NCBI GenBank assembly: GCA_039091255.1
Contig: JAWCMQ010000004.1
Location: 1-64,000, forward strand
From: JAWCMQ01 sp039091255
Lineage (GTDB): Archaea > Aenigmatarchaeota > Aenigmatarchaeia > GW2011-AR5 > JACRAC01
Length of the DNA stretch: 64,000 nucleotides
Reading direction: 5' to 3'
Position numbers and translations under genes: made by a program. Shown here one piece after another: positions 17,917 to 25,987 of this stretch. The notes beneath the pieces were generated by a model. It saw only the letters and a program-made list of their open reading frames with translations. It did no database searches and had not been told where the DNA came from. Every line of letters begins with the position of its first letter. Position 1 is the stretch's first letter.

Positions 17917-19167
17917 CTAAACCCCCGCTTCCGCGAGAACGCGCTGAACCTTGAACCGCCCGCTTTCATCGAGGCAAACCGTAATTTCTCTCATCCGGCC
18001 ATGCCTGCCCTTCGACATGACTTTCGTCTCTATAACACCTATCGCCTCCAATTCGTTCATAAGGTCACTGACGCGCCGCTGTGTCAGGACTTTAAGGCCG
18101 CAGCGGCCGCATAGTGCTTTGTATCTGGTGTAAACATCGCCAGAAAATATTCGGTTGTCGTTCCACTTGCCGCCTTTGTCGTTGCAGCAAAGCTCGAATA
18201 TCGCTGACAGCACTGCGAGTGATTGTTTTGGCTGACCCTTCAAGGCGTCTGTTAGCCTGTCATGGTCCACACGCTGCTCGGCGATGTCGATGTGCTCTTC
18301 AAATATTTCTTCAGCGCCGGCGCGCTCAGCCACCTCTGCTGCTGTGCGCAGCAACTCGAGCGCCCTCCTCGCATCGCCGTGCTCCTGCGCCGCCAAAGCA
18401 GCGCACTTGTTTATCACAACATCATCGACATCGATGCTGAATGCGGCCTTAGCGCGAGCGCGCAATATGTCAGCTAACTGGGCGGCATTGTATGGGTTGA
18501 ACGTGAGCTCTTCTTCTGCAAGAGAACTTTTGACGCGTATATCGAGCTCGTTTCGCCACATCAGATTGTTCGTTATGCCTATCAGCGATATCTTCGCATC
18601 AGCTCGGGACAGATTGTATAGAAACTCGTCACCTGATTTTCTAACAAGAGAGTCTATCTCATCCAGCGCTATAATAACAATCCGGTTCTTCACAACATCC
18701 GAAAACTTCCTATACAAGCAGCTTGTTGAAAGTCCCGTTTCGGGGGCAACTACCCCAAACTCTCGCAATAGAGCCACGAGAAGGCGGTATTCTGTGTCTG
18801 TTGTGTGCTTCATTTTGCAGTTTATGTAAATAGTCTTGACCGGTTGTTTTGTGGCTGCCGCGGCTTTCGAAAGTTCGTTTAGGACATATCTAACAGTGAT
18901 GGTTTTGCCGGTTCCAACCGTGCCGTAAATAAAAACGTTGTTGGGTTTGAAGCCTTTGAGCGCGGGGGCGAGAGCAGCCGAAAGCGCTCTGATTTCAGAA
19001 TCTCTGTGGAGTACTGTTTCCGGCACAAAAGATGCGGAAAGTAAATCGGGACGGGTGATAATCCCCCTCCCCTTAAGATAGGACGAGAAGATAAGCTGTG
19101 GAGTTACCTTTGCTTCGCATGCATCTCGATAAGAAAGAGTGGTTCCAGTGCCTGTTGCGCATTCCAT
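17917..19167 (-). CDS. cdc6: Orc1/Cdc6 replication initiator
   Basis: An AAA+ initiator of 416 residues from the ATG at 19167; a GTG two codons upstream is also possible. Walker A is GTVGTGKT and Walker B IIALDEID, followed by sensor 1 (GITNN) and GDARRAL near sensor 2. The C-terminal winged helix (about 320-400) contains RRVSDLMNELEAIGVI. A reverse-strand TATA box at 19201-19208 puts transcription start near 19177, so the leader is only about ten bases. It is expected to bind origin recognition boxes and load MCM. ORB-like dyads lie in the upstream spacer. Confidence 0.93.
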   Translation of the reverse strand: MECATGTGTTLSYRDACEAKVTPQLIFSSYLKGRGIITRPDLLSASFVPETVLHRDSEIRALSAALAPALKGFKPNNVFIYGTVGTGKTITVRYVLNELSKAAAATKQPVKTIYINCKMKHTTDTEYRLLVALLREFGVVAPETGLSTSCLYRKFSDVVKNRIVIIALDEIDSLVRKSGDEFLYNLSRADAKISLIGITNNLMWRNELDIRVKSSLAEEELTFNPYNAAQLADILRARAKAAFSIDVDDVVINKCAALAAQEHGDARRALELLRTAAEVAERAGAEEIFEEHIDIAEQRVDHDRLTDALKGQPKQSLAVLSAIFELCCNDKGGKWNDNRIFSGDVYTRYKALCGRCGLKVLTQRRVSDLMNELEAIGVIETKVMSKGRHGRMREITVCLDESGRFKVQRVLAEAGV

Positions 19168-19310
19168 TTCCACACCCCGATATCACAATAGCTCCCCCAC
19201 TATATAAACATATGGCTACCACCACAGCGAGACACACCTCAGTTTCTTGTGGAAACGCTTCAGCGGTGCGTCTGCGAACCTCATTTCCGATGGAAAGCAA
19301 AGAAGGGTAG
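19141..19310. other. Candidate replication origin: ORB-like dyads and AT-rich segment upstream of cdc6
   Basis: The 160-base spacer before cdc6 holds two similar dyads in the same orientation: TTTCTTGTGGAAACG at 19243-19257 and TTTCCGATGGAAAGC at 19284-19298, the latter followed by AAAGAAGGG. Both match the core of archaeal origin recognition boxes (TTCCAGTGGAAAC with a G-rich flank). A third partial copy, GGTTCCAGTG, lies at 19141-19150 inside the cdc6 start. An AT-rich tract with TATATAAACATAT at 19201-19213 lies between and also contains the cdc6 TATA box. Archaeal origins commonly sit beside cdc6. Function is inferred. Confidence 0.5.
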
Positions 19311-19334
19311 TCTCTACATAAGAAATAAGGGTGT

Positions 19335-19736
19335 CTATGTCTCTTTTAGCTTGAACTTAAACCCATAAAGGAGAAGGCCGTCTGTTGTTTCACCGACCCG
19401 CCGGAACACAACCTCCACAGGAGCGCCAATCTCCAATTGCGACCCCCCACCAACAACACAACCAGCCACAACAACACCATCCTCTAACCGTACAAGCGCG
19501 ATGGTGTATGGTGCTTCAAAGCCTTTTGGGGCAGCATGGATGGTAGTCCAACTCAGAATTAACCCAGAGCGTGGGAGTCTATATTCATCCAAATCTACAG
19601 ACCCGCAGGCAGAGCAAGCGGTGCGCGGCGGGAACAAAACCCTACCACACACCCTACACTTCACGCCAACAAGACAATACCTGGGTTTGTTCGCCCTCCA
19701 AAAACTAGGGACGGAGAGGTGTGTCATAACAATCAC
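19335..19736 (-). CDS. DUF35 OB-fold zinc-ribbon protein (acyl-CoA transfer bridge of thiolase/HMG-CoA synthase)
   Basis: A 133-residue protein with a rubredoxin-like zinc ribbon, CRVCGRVLFPPRTACSACGS (two CxxC pairs), followed by an OB-fold (about 55-130). This is the DUF35 architecture. In archaea such proteins hold thiolase and HMG-CoA synthase in one complex so that acetoacetyl-CoA is channelled. The genes here are in the order HMG-CoA synthase, thiolase, DUF35, all on one strand. The GTG start overlaps the thiolase stop by four bases (GTGA); an ATG three codons in is the alternative. Confidence 0.88.
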   Translation of the reverse strand: MIVMTHLSVPSFWRANKPRYCLVGVKCRVCGRVLFPPRTACSACGSVDLDEYRLPRSGLILSWTTIHAAPKGFEAPYTIALVRLEDGVVVAGCVVGGGSQLEIGAPVEVVFRRVGETTDGLLLYGFKFKLKET

Positions 19737-20896
19737 GGATGCCGCTCACTGCTGAGGATGTGCACAACCGCGGTGCCACCAACACCACCAATATTGAGGC
19801 AGAGTCCGGTGGATGCTCCACCAACCTGGTTGGGGGCGCAACCACGAATCTGCCGAACGACATCTATTACCTGCCGCACACCACTCGCCCCAACCGGATG
19901 ACCTATCGCTTTGAGCCCACCGGAAGTGTTGGTTGGGATGTCCCCACCCAAACCTATACACCCACGCTCCACGAACAACCCACCCTGCCCTTTCGGGCAA
20001 AAACCAAGGTCTTCCAGCGCTATTATTTCGTTTATAGAAAAGCAATCATGAACTTCAAGAACGTCGATGTCCTTGGTGTCGAGGCCGGTTTGTTTCCAAA
20101 CTTCAGCCACGGCTGCTCGAGTTGCCGGCATCTCTACAAGACTAGTGCGCTCCGCAAGAGCTAAGCTCGCGCTCCCCTGACTGCTTCCAATAACCCAGAC
20201 CGGTTGCTCAAACCGCTTCGCCGCACTCTCGGATGCAAGGATAACACACGCCGCACCATCGCTCAGCGGCGAGCAATCTAGCAGCCCAAGGGGGTCGGCT
20301 ACGATGTTCGCATTGAGGACGTCTTGTAGCGTGATTTCGTTCCTAAATTGCGCGTAAGGATTTTTTACCGCGTTGCGATGGTTGTTCACAGAGACAAGCG
20401 CCATCTGTTCCCGCGTAGTGCCAAAGGCGTGCATATGCGCCCGCGCCATCAGCGCATAAAGCCCAGCAAACGTCAAACCTATCGAGCCTTCCCATTCGGC
20501 GTCCCCAGCCGCCATGAGGCCGCGCATAGCTGTGCTAGCCCCAACATCCGTCATCTTCTCCACACCCAGCACCGCCACAACATCATACACACCCGATTTG
20601 ATGGCTAACCACGCCTGCCGCAGCGCTACACCGCCACTTGCGCACGCCGCCTCGCACCTAACTGCGTGCTTGGGGGTGATGCCACAATGATCGGCAAAAA
20701 GCGCAGCAAGATGTTCCTGCGCCGTCATGTATCCAGACGCCATACTACCAACATAAAGCGCCTGTATGGCCTCACGCCCAATGCCCGCATCCGACAGCGC
20801 GCCGTTAAACGCTTCTACACCCAGCTGGCGTAGCGAGCTACCCCAAAGCTCCCCGAATTTGGTCTGGCCAACGCCAACAACAGCCACATCAACCAT
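19733..20896 (-). CDS. Acetyl-CoA C-acetyltransferase (archaeal thiolase)
   Basis: A 387-residue thiolase of the archaeal SCP-x-like type. It starts MVDVAVVGVGQTKFGELWG. The nucleophile Cys is in CEAACASGGVAL near residue 88, and the C-terminal catalytic region holds NTSGGLKAIGHPVGASG with the active-site His. It condenses two acetyl-CoA to acetoacetyl-CoA, the first step of the mevalonate route to archaeal lipids. It lies three bases downstream of HMG-CoA synthase and overlaps the DUF35 gene, in the operon arrangement known for the channelling complex. Confidence 0.92.
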   Translation of the reverse strand: MVDVAVVGVGQTKFGELWGSSLRQLGVEAFNGALSDAGIGREAIQALYVGSMASGYMTAQEHLAALFADHCGITPKHAVRCEAACASGGVALRQAWLAIKSGVYDVVAVLGVEKMTDVGASTAMRGLMAAGDAEWEGSIGLTFAGLYALMARAHMHAFGTTREQMALVSVNNHRNAVKNPYAQFRNEITLQDVLNANIVADPLGLLDCSPLSDGAACVILASESAAKRFEQPVWVIGSSQGSASLALAERTSLVEMPATRAAVAEVWKQTGLDTKDIDVLEVHDCFSINEIIALEDLGFCPKGQGGLFVERGCIGLGGDIPTNTSGGLKAIGHPVGASGVRQVIDVVRQIRGCAPNQVGGASTGLCLNIGGVGGTAVVHILSSERHP

Positions 20897-20899
20897 AAG

Positions 20900-21934
20900 C
20901 TATCTCCTCAGTTTTCCGCGCAGCTTAGCATACGTCGCATAATCGATGTATCGCTTGCGCTCGATGAGCTCGCCGACACATGCTGCCCGACTGCGCGCAG
21001 CATCAATGCGGTCGGTTACGATAAGCGACATCGCATCTCCCCCCGCCCCACTGCCGTAGCTTGTGAGCAATATCCGCTGGTTGGCTTTTGCGATATCCAA
21101 CAGCGCGCATAGCCCAAGAAGGCTAGAACCGGCATACGTGTTTCCGATGCGCGTAACAACAAGCCCAGGCATCCACTTTTCCTTCTCAAAGCCAAACTGT
21201 TTGTAGGCACGCACAGGGAATTTGCCGTTAGGCATGTGGAATACCACCAAATCAAAATCGGCAGGCTTCAAGCCAAGCTTCTCCATAAGCCCCCGCGCCG
21301 CACCATAGATGTGTGCAAAATACCCGGGCTCACCAGTAAAGCGGTGCCCATGGCTTGGATAATTGTCGCTTGGCCGCCTCCAGAAGTCTGACGTATCCGT
21401 TGTGTAAGAATATATCCCTTCGATTGCCGCAACCGGTTGCGGGCCGACAACAAGAGCTGCAGCACCACTCGCCGCAGTGTACTCCAGCGCATCGCCAGGT
21501 CTTCCCTGTGCGGTGTCGCTCCCGATGCCTAAACCATACCTCGCTTCACCAGCTTTCACAAGCGCATAAGCATTCAACACCGCCGTTGTTCCTGCTTTGC
21601 ACGCAAACTGGTAATCCGCTAGGAAGAGCGACTTGCCGAGCCCAAGCGCTTCAGCCACAACGGTGCCAGACGGTTTTACAGCATAGGGGTGGCTTTCTGA
21701 GCCAACGAACAATGCCCCAACATCGTTTGGGTCGATGGCTGCACGAGCGAGTGCGGCGCGGCCAGCTTCGACAGCCATTGTTATGGCATCCTCATCTTCA
21801 TCAGCCACGGCCTTTTCCTCAACACCGAGGGAATCCACAGCATCCTTACCATCCCTTCCCCACACCCGCGCAATCTCGCTTGTCCGTATGCGGAAGCAAG
21901 GGATGTACGCTCCCCAGCCAACAACACCGAGCAT
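20900..21934 (-). CDS. Hydroxymethylglutaryl-CoA synthase
   Basis: A 344-residue archaeal HMG-CoA synthase. The N terminus is MLGVVGWGAYIPCFRI. The general-acid Glu region is EEKAVADEDEDAI, the catalytic Cys is in ADYQFACKAGTTAV near residue 111, and the catalytic His is in DLVVFHMPNGKFPVR near residue 233. It makes HMG-CoA from acetoacetyl-CoA and acetyl-CoA. A TATA-like TTTAAATTA at 21956-21964 predicts transcription start at the ATG itself, so the operon mRNA is probably leaderless. Confidence 0.93.
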   Translation of the reverse strand: MLGVVGWGAYIPCFRIRTSEIARVWGRDGKDAVDSLGVEEKAVADEDEDAITMAVEAGRAALARAAIDPNDVGALFVGSESHPYAVKPSGTVVAEALGLGKSLFLADYQFACKAGTTAVLNAYALVKAGEARYGLGIGSDTAQGRPGDALEYTAASGAAALVVGPQPVAAIEGIYSYTTDTSDFWRRPSDNYPSHGHRFTGEPGYFAHIYGAARGLMEKLGLKPADFDLVVFHMPNGKFPVRAYKQFGFEKEKWMPGLVVTRIGNTYAGSSLLGLCALLDIAKANQRILLTSYGSGAGGDAMSLIVTDRIDAARSRAACVGELIERKRYIDYATYAKLRGKLRR

Positions 21935-21955
21935 GAGCCTTTGCTTCGCCCAAAA

Positions 21956-21964
21956 TTAATTTAA
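21956..21964 (-). promoter_or_regulatory. TATA box of the HMG-CoA synthase-thiolase-DUF35 operon
   Basis: On the reverse strand TTTAAATTA is centred about 26 bases upstream of the ATG at 21934, the normal archaeal TATA distance to a transcription start at or next to the start codon. A leaderless mRNA is inferred. Confidence 0.5.
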
Positions 21965-22070
21965 AGCAAACAAACCCCGCCTGAAACTTAATCTTAAAAC
22001 CCTTGCGCAAAGTCAGGCGTAGTCAAAATATTAATACCCCAATCAACCAAATGATGAGCAGGCGCTCAGC

Positions 22071-22877
22071 ATGGTTCTAGAATCGCTGATTGACCCGAAA
22101 ACGGCCACGAATAAACCGCTGCGCATTTTTGTGATTTCGGTTTTGTTCACAATAATATCTGTGTGGCTTGCTTACAACCTCTTTCCAGCGCAGTCCTCTA
22201 TACTATCCGTGGCATTTATGACGATATTCTTTGTGCCATTTTTCCAGAGGTTATTCTCAATCGAAGAAAAGAAGGATGAGCTGGCAGCCCGCCGGAGGGC
22301 CAGAGAAAGCTTCCTGAAGAGGCACAGTCCTGTTGTGGTGGCCTACGCCGCATTTTTTATGGGTATGGTAGTGACATATTCGTTTCTCTACGTTTTCAAC
22401 CCATCCATACGGGACGTTTACTCGTTGCAACTTGACTGGTTCCGCTCGCAAGGAATAGCCGCCGTCCAGCCCGGCAACTTCGAGCGCTACCTCATCAACA
22501 ACACCCAAGTGATGGTCCTTTTCTTCATCCTCTCCGTTTTGTTTGGCGCTGGCGCGGCCTTTATCCTAGCATGGAATGCGTCCGTTATAGCCGTGTTTGT
22601 TGGCATGGCAGCCAACAAGCTCGCTCCCGCGCTTGGTGCCCCAATAGCATATGTCTATGGAATCGGAACAGGCTTAGGTTCGATTGCGCTGCACGGCATA
22701 CCCGAGATAGGAGGATATTTTTTCGCGGGGGTGGCTGGCGGGGTACTATCCGTCGGGCTTCTTCGCGAGCGTTTTATGTCAAAAGAGTTCAAAGAAGTGG
22801 TAAAAGACAGCTTGATGTGGCTAGCGATGGGAGAAGCGTTGATAATAGCAGGAGCTTTCCTCGAAGCCGTGTTCTAA
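22071..22877 (+). CDS. SpoIIM/DUF95-like integral membrane protein
   Basis: A 268-residue membrane protein with about six helices and a short basic, charged cytoplasmic segment (SIEEKKDELAARRRARESF). The C-terminal half contains LAWNASVIAVFVGM and LHGIPEIGGYFFAGVAGG, the conserved core of the SpoIIM/DUF95 family (COG1300). In archaea the family's job is unknown; membrane remodelling is suggested only by the Bacillus homologue. It is divergent from the HMG-CoA synthase operon and convergent with HMG-CoA reductase, so the mevalonate genes flank it. Confidence 0.85.
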   Translation: MVLESLIDPKTATNKPLRIFVISVLFTIISVWLAYNLFPAQSSILSVAFMTIFFVPFFQRLFSIEEKKDELAARRRARESFLKRHSPVVVAYAAFFMGMVVTYSFLYVFNPSIRDVYSLQLDWFRSQGIAAVQPGNFERYLINNTQVMVLFFILSVLFGAGAAFILAWNASVIAVFVGMAANKLAPALGAPIAYVYGIGTGLGSIALHGIPEIGGYFFAGVAGGVLSVGLLRERFMSKEFKEVVKDSLMWLAMGEALIIAGAFLEAVF

Positions 22878-22894
22878 GCCCCCGCAAACGTCGC

Positions 22895-24325
22895 TCATTT
22901 GAGCCCCCTAACCTCAAGTATTATTTCCTTCGCTCGCGAAACAGAAATTTTTCGCTCCTCGATCATGCGCCATGCCACACGTTCTATTTCATCGCCGTGA
23001 GCCCCAGCCTCAACGGCTATGTTTGCCGCGTGAAGTTTCATGTGCCCTTTCTGTATGCCTTCTGTGCATAAGGCGCGCAGAGCAGCAAAGTTGTTCGCAA
23101 GCCCCACAGCCGCCGCTACTCGAGCAAGTTCCTGCGCACTTCTCACCCCGAGTATTTTCAAGCACGCCCGCGCACAGGGATTTATTTTGGTTGCGCCACC
23201 GACAATGCCNNNNNNNNNNNNNNNNNNNNNNNNNNNNNNNNNNNNNNNNNNNNNNNNNNNNNNNNNNNNNNNNNNNNNNNNNNNNNNNNNNNNNNNNNNN
23301 NNNNNNNNAGCTGCAAGAGGAAGCTCTATGTGCCCGCGCAAATCGCCATCCGGCGTCTTCTCATACCACGTCAGAGGTTTCCCTAGGAGGCGCGAATATG
23401 TGTGAGCTCCTGCCTCAGCGGCTCTCCAATCATTACCGCAAGCTATCATGACTGCATCAACGCCGTTCATGATGCCTTTGTTGTGCGTAGCACACCTGTA
23501 TGGATCGGCCTTTGCAAAATGCCATGCGGCTATGACGCCGTCAACTATCTCATCTCCAGAAACCGATGAATTTTCGAAGCTCCTTTCGAGAACATCTTTT
23601 TTCCACACAGCCGTTGCGCGTGCAAGCCGCGCCGTCGCCAGGTTCGAAACGATGCGCAACCCAACTCTTCCGCCGACGATTTGTTCGATTACCGGCGCAA
23701 CACGCTCGGCAATCGTGTTCACAGCATTTGCGCCCATCGCATCCTTGACATCTACGAGAAGATGAACGATGAGCATGGCCCCGATGTCGCTATCAACACG
23801 CCGAACTTCGAAGTCTTTGAGCCCGCCGCCAAGCCTAACAAGCGTGCTATCCTGGGCATTAGCGGCTCTAAACAGCTCATCGCGGGCATCCTCAAGGCGG
23901 CGCTTGGCACATTCAAAGTCATTAACACCGGTAAGTTGTATTTGTCCTATCATCACCGGGCCATCTGCGCTTGTTTTAAATCCACCCGACGGCCTACACA
24001 ACTTCGCCGCATTGCTGGCAGCAGCAACAACGGAGCTTTCCTCCACGACCATCGGGACGAGAAAGTCTTTGCCGTCTATCAAGAAGTTTGTACCGATGCC
24101 GAGCGGCAGCCCGAATACGCCAATCACATTTTCGATCATCCGATTAGCTGTGGTCAGTGTCAGCCCGTTTAGAAGCGCCGCTACCTCCGCGTCGCTTAGA
24201 TTGGCAAACCTCCTGACTATCTCAAGCCGCCTTTCTGGTTCTAACCGGTGGAATCCTGAAATGTCGGAGTGTCTGCCCCTTCGCCAGTCTTGCAGGCAAA
24301 TCACCAAACAACAATCAGGAAACAA
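22895..24325 (-). CDS. hmgA: Class II (bacterial-type) HMG-CoA reductase, with an internal assembly gap
   Basis: The sequence shows class II signatures: NRMIENVIGVFGLPLGIG (ENVIG), VPMVVEESSVVAAASNAA, DAMGANAVNT (NAD(P)H site) and NKGIMNGVDAVMIACGNDW. The C-terminal part after the gap keeps phase and ends with GIQKGHMKLHAANIAVEAG, which includes the C-terminal catalytic His. Most archaea use class I; the Pseudomonas-like class II form is known in a few archaea and is thought to have been transferred from bacteria. The true start is unclear: codons around 24304-24325 are TTG or GTG, a GGTGAT element lies at 24300-24305, and family homology begins at DISGFHRL. It reduces HMG-CoA to mevalonate. 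Confidence 0.9.
   Translation of the reverse strand: MFPDCCLVICLQDWRRGRHSDISGFHRLEPERRLEIVRRFANLSDAEVAALLNGLTLTTANRMIENVIGVFGLPLGIGTNFLIDGKDFLVPMVVEESSVVAAASNAAKLCRPSGGFKTSADGPVMIGQIQLTGVNDFECAKRRLEDARDELFRAANAQDSTLVRLGGGLKDFEVRRVDSDIGAMLIVHLLVDVKDAMGANAVNTIAERVAPVIEQIVGGRVGLRIVSNLATARLARATAVWKKDVLERSFENSSVSGDEIVDGVIAAWHFAKADPYRCATHNKGIMNGVDAVMIACGNDWRAAEAGAHTYSRLLGKPLTWYEKTPDGDLRGHIELPLAAXXXXXXXXXXXXXXXXXXXXXXXXXXXXXXXXXGIVGGATKINPCARACLKILGVRSAQELARVAAAVGLANNFAALRALCTEGIQKGHMKLHAANIAVEAGAHGDEIERVAWRMIEERKISVSRAKEIILEVRGLK
23210..23308. other. Assembly gap (99 N) inside HMG-CoA reductase
   Basis: A run of 99 undetermined bases. The reductase frame is the same on both sides, so the 33 missing residues may be close to the real number, but this could be chance. 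Confidence 0.97.
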
Positions 24326-24375
24326 AACTCTTAAACATCATGCACGCTTTTAATTGACCAAAAGCAAAACATATC

Positions 24376-24747
24376 ATGCGAACCTATGCCAAGGGCTACG
24401 CCGCAGAACGGGAGTTAGTGCACACGCTCTATAGCAAAGGGTGGTCGGTTATGCGCGCACCGCGTTCTGGCAGGATAGGCATACCATCGCCCGATGTTGT
24501 GGCAGCTAAAGCAGGTCGTCTGATCGTCATAGAATGTAAGGCACGTGCAAACTCCTTTAAAGTGGGGGCAGACCAGCTAGAGCAGCTTAAAGATTGGAAA
24601 GTGCGCGCCAATGCTGTGCCGTACATAGGCTGGAAAATCGCGCGAAAAGGATGGGTATTTCTGAGGCTCGAGGACGTTTTGGAAAACGGCGGCCGAATAG
24701 GGAAGCGTTTTCTCGATGGTCGCGCCGTAGGGATAGATCAGCTGTAG
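24376..24747 (+). CDS. hjc: Holliday junction resolvase Hjc
   Basis: A 123-residue archaeal resolvase. The fold's catalytic residues are visible: Glu in KGYAAERELVH (E13), Asp in IPSPDVVA, and the E-x-K pair in IVIECKARA. SFKVGADQLEQL matches the conserved C-terminal helix. It cleaves four-way junctions during recombination and replication-fork repair as a dimer. It is divergent from HMG-CoA reductase and is followed by a separate promoter for the CBS gene. Confidence 0.93.
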   Translation: MRTYAKGYAAERELVHTLYSKGWSVMRAPRSGRIGIPSPDVVAAKAGRLIVIECKARANSFKVGADQLEQLKDWKVRANAVPYIGWKIARKGWVFLRLEDVLENGGRIGKRFLDGRAVGIDQL

Positions 24748-24759
24748 CGGCGCAAAAGG

Positions 24760-24767
24760 TTTATATT
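24760..24767 (+). promoter_or_regulatory. TATA box for the CBS-domain gene
   Basis: TTTATATT at this place predicts transcription start near 24789 and a leader of about 15 bases before the ATG at 24804, which supports that start over upstream in-frame codons inside hjc. Confidence 0.5.
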
Positions 24768-24803
24768 GATTGTTTACAATATTCGCAAGTCGCAGTGATA
24801 AGT

Positions 24804-25349
24804 ATGAGGTTTGAAGCATACGTTAGAGATGTTATGAACACAGATGTCAAAACAGTCGATGTTACAGATTCTGTTCAGAAAGCAGCCCAACTAATGGCTC
24901 AGTTTAGAATAGGCTCTGTTGTCGTGGTCGGAGACAAGCGCATAAAGGGAATCGTTACAGCAGAAGACATAGTTTACAAGTATGTGGCGCAGCGCCGCGG
25001 CGAACGCGTTTCGGACATAATGACGCGCGATCCTATAACCATAACGCCAGAGAAAACACTTAAGGAAGCTTCTGAGCTTATGGCAAAGAACAAAATCAAG
25101 AAGCTTCCAGTCCAAGAAGCGGGTCGCCTGGTGGGCATCATCACAGCTTCAGATATCGTTAAGGTTGAGCCAGCTCTGTCGGAGATACTCAAGGAGCAAC
25201 TGAAAATATTGCGCCCAGGCGCCCCGCCAGAAGCAGTTGGAGCACAGATGTTTCAGTGCGAGGTGTGTGGCAACTATTCCGATGAGGTCCAAGAGATCGA
25301 TGGCGTCTGGATATGCCCTGGCTGCGAAGAGATGCGCGCAAAGCGCTAA
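24804..25349 (+). CDS. Tandem CBS-domain protein with C-terminal zinc ribbon
   Basis: The 181-residue protein has two CBS motifs: VRDVMNTDVKTVDVTDSVQK through GIVTAEDIVYKYV, then VSDIMTRDPITITPEKTLKE through GIITASDIVKV. The C-terminal part has two Cys pairs (CEVCGNYS and CPGCEEM) forming a zinc ribbon. CBS pairs bind adenosyl compounds and act as energy sensors; CBS-zinc-ribbon proteins are common in archaea, with mostly unknown targets. The chosen start follows a TATA box; a longer frame reading back into hjc has no support. Confidence 0.88.
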   Translation: MRFEAYVRDVMNTDVKTVDVTDSVQKAAQLMAQFRIGSVVVVGDKRIKGIVTAEDIVYKYVAQRRGERVSDIMTRDPITITPEKTLKEASELMAKNKIKKLPVQEAGRLVGIITASDIVKVEPALSEILKEQLKILRPGAPPEAVGAQMFQCEVCGNYSDEVQEIDGVWICPGCEEMRAKR

Positions 25350-25391
25350 TGTCGCTCGAAACCTTTATTTTCTCGCTAACCAAATCTCATC

Positions 25392-25838
25392 ATGGAGCAC
25401 CTTTCGGAGCTGCTTCTTCGGCACGTTGACACGTTCTCGATGCCAGATCCGTATGCGGCTGCTCACAACCTTATGCACTGGGCAGCGCGCTTCGGTCGAG
25501 TCGTGGAACGCGAAAATAAGGTCTTAACAACAGGCCCGCAGACAGCAACCGTTGTGAAATTCTACATAGAACGTAAGTTGGACAACTTTACGCATCTGCA
25601 CATCGCTTTTGATTTGGTAGGCAGCATGCCGGCAGCAACGCTATCGGTTGTGATAGAGGCGACGATAGAATGTACACTTCCAACAACGCGCGGCATCGGA
25701 ACAGCGGCATTCAGGGACGTTTATTTGGCGAGACTCTGGCCCGCACACTTTCGACTCGCCCACGAAACGGCAAAAGAGACGGTCGATGCCGCGCAGCAGA
25801 ACCTTGCAGCCCAAGCCACGCCACAGCAAACGGGTTAA
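25392..25838 (+). CDS. Conserved-looking protein of unknown function (148 residues)
   Basis: I do not recognise a family. The protein reads as a compact alpha/beta domain: an N-terminal helix with PDPYAAAHNLMHWAARFG, alternating strands (TATVVKFYIERKLDN, LHIAFDLVG, LSVVIEATIECTL), then an amphipathic C-terminal helix rich in Ala and Gln. The strand pattern could fit a START/polyketide-cyclase-like or ligand-binding fold, but no diagnostic residues support a choice. It follows the CBS gene by 42 bases on the same strand. Codon use looks like its neighbours. Confidence 0.7.
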   Translation: MEHLSELLLRHVDTFSMPDPYAAAHNLMHWAARFGRVVERENKVLTTGPQTATVVKFYIERKLDNFTHLHIAFDLVGSMPAATLSVVIEATIECTLPTTRGIGTAAFRDVYLARLWPAHFRLAHETAKETVDAAQQNLAAQATPQQTG

Positions 25839-25842
25839 ATAC
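25835..25842 (+). promoter_or_regulatory. TATA box upstream of the structured RNA/dnaG
   Basis: TTAAATAC is centred about 26 bases before 25864, the first base of a long inverted repeat. The spacing predicts that transcription starts exactly at the helix. Confidence 0.5.
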
Positions 25843-25863
25843 TTTTCTGTGACTATCGGTTTA

Positions 25864-25963
25864 GACAGAAATAGATGCTCAACGCCTCATCAGTGGCAAG
25901 TGATGTTCATGTATACTGGACCAAAAGCGCAAAACCGGCGTCAAGAGTAGAGCTATTTCTGTC
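25864..25963 (+). ncRNA. Candidate structured RNA (or structured dnaG leader)
   Basis: GACAGAAATAG (25864-25874) is perfectly complementary to CTATTTCTGTC (25953-25963), an 11-bp closing helix. Inside it CTC (25878-25880) can pair with GAG (25945-25947), and ACGCC (25882-25886) with GGCGT (25937-25941). The apical part contains CATCA...TGATG (25889-25893 and 25901-25905). A TATA box sets transcription start at the first base of the helix. It has no tRNA T-arm or clear C/D boxes. The dnaG start lies 24 bases after the helix, so it may be a leader rather than an independent RNA. Confidence 0.45.
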
Positions 25964-25987
25964 CACCAGTGAAATACGGGGATGATT

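Noticed and set aside
24594..24803. N-terminal extension of the CBS protein reading back through hjc
   Set aside because: The segment is out of frame with hjc, has no CBS-family homology, and lies upstream of a well-placed TATA box and ATG.
25864..25963. tRNA gene upstream of dnaG
   Set aside because: No T-arm consensus, no acceptor of seven pairs with a cloverleaf; the closing helix is 11 bp and the inner pairing is nested.
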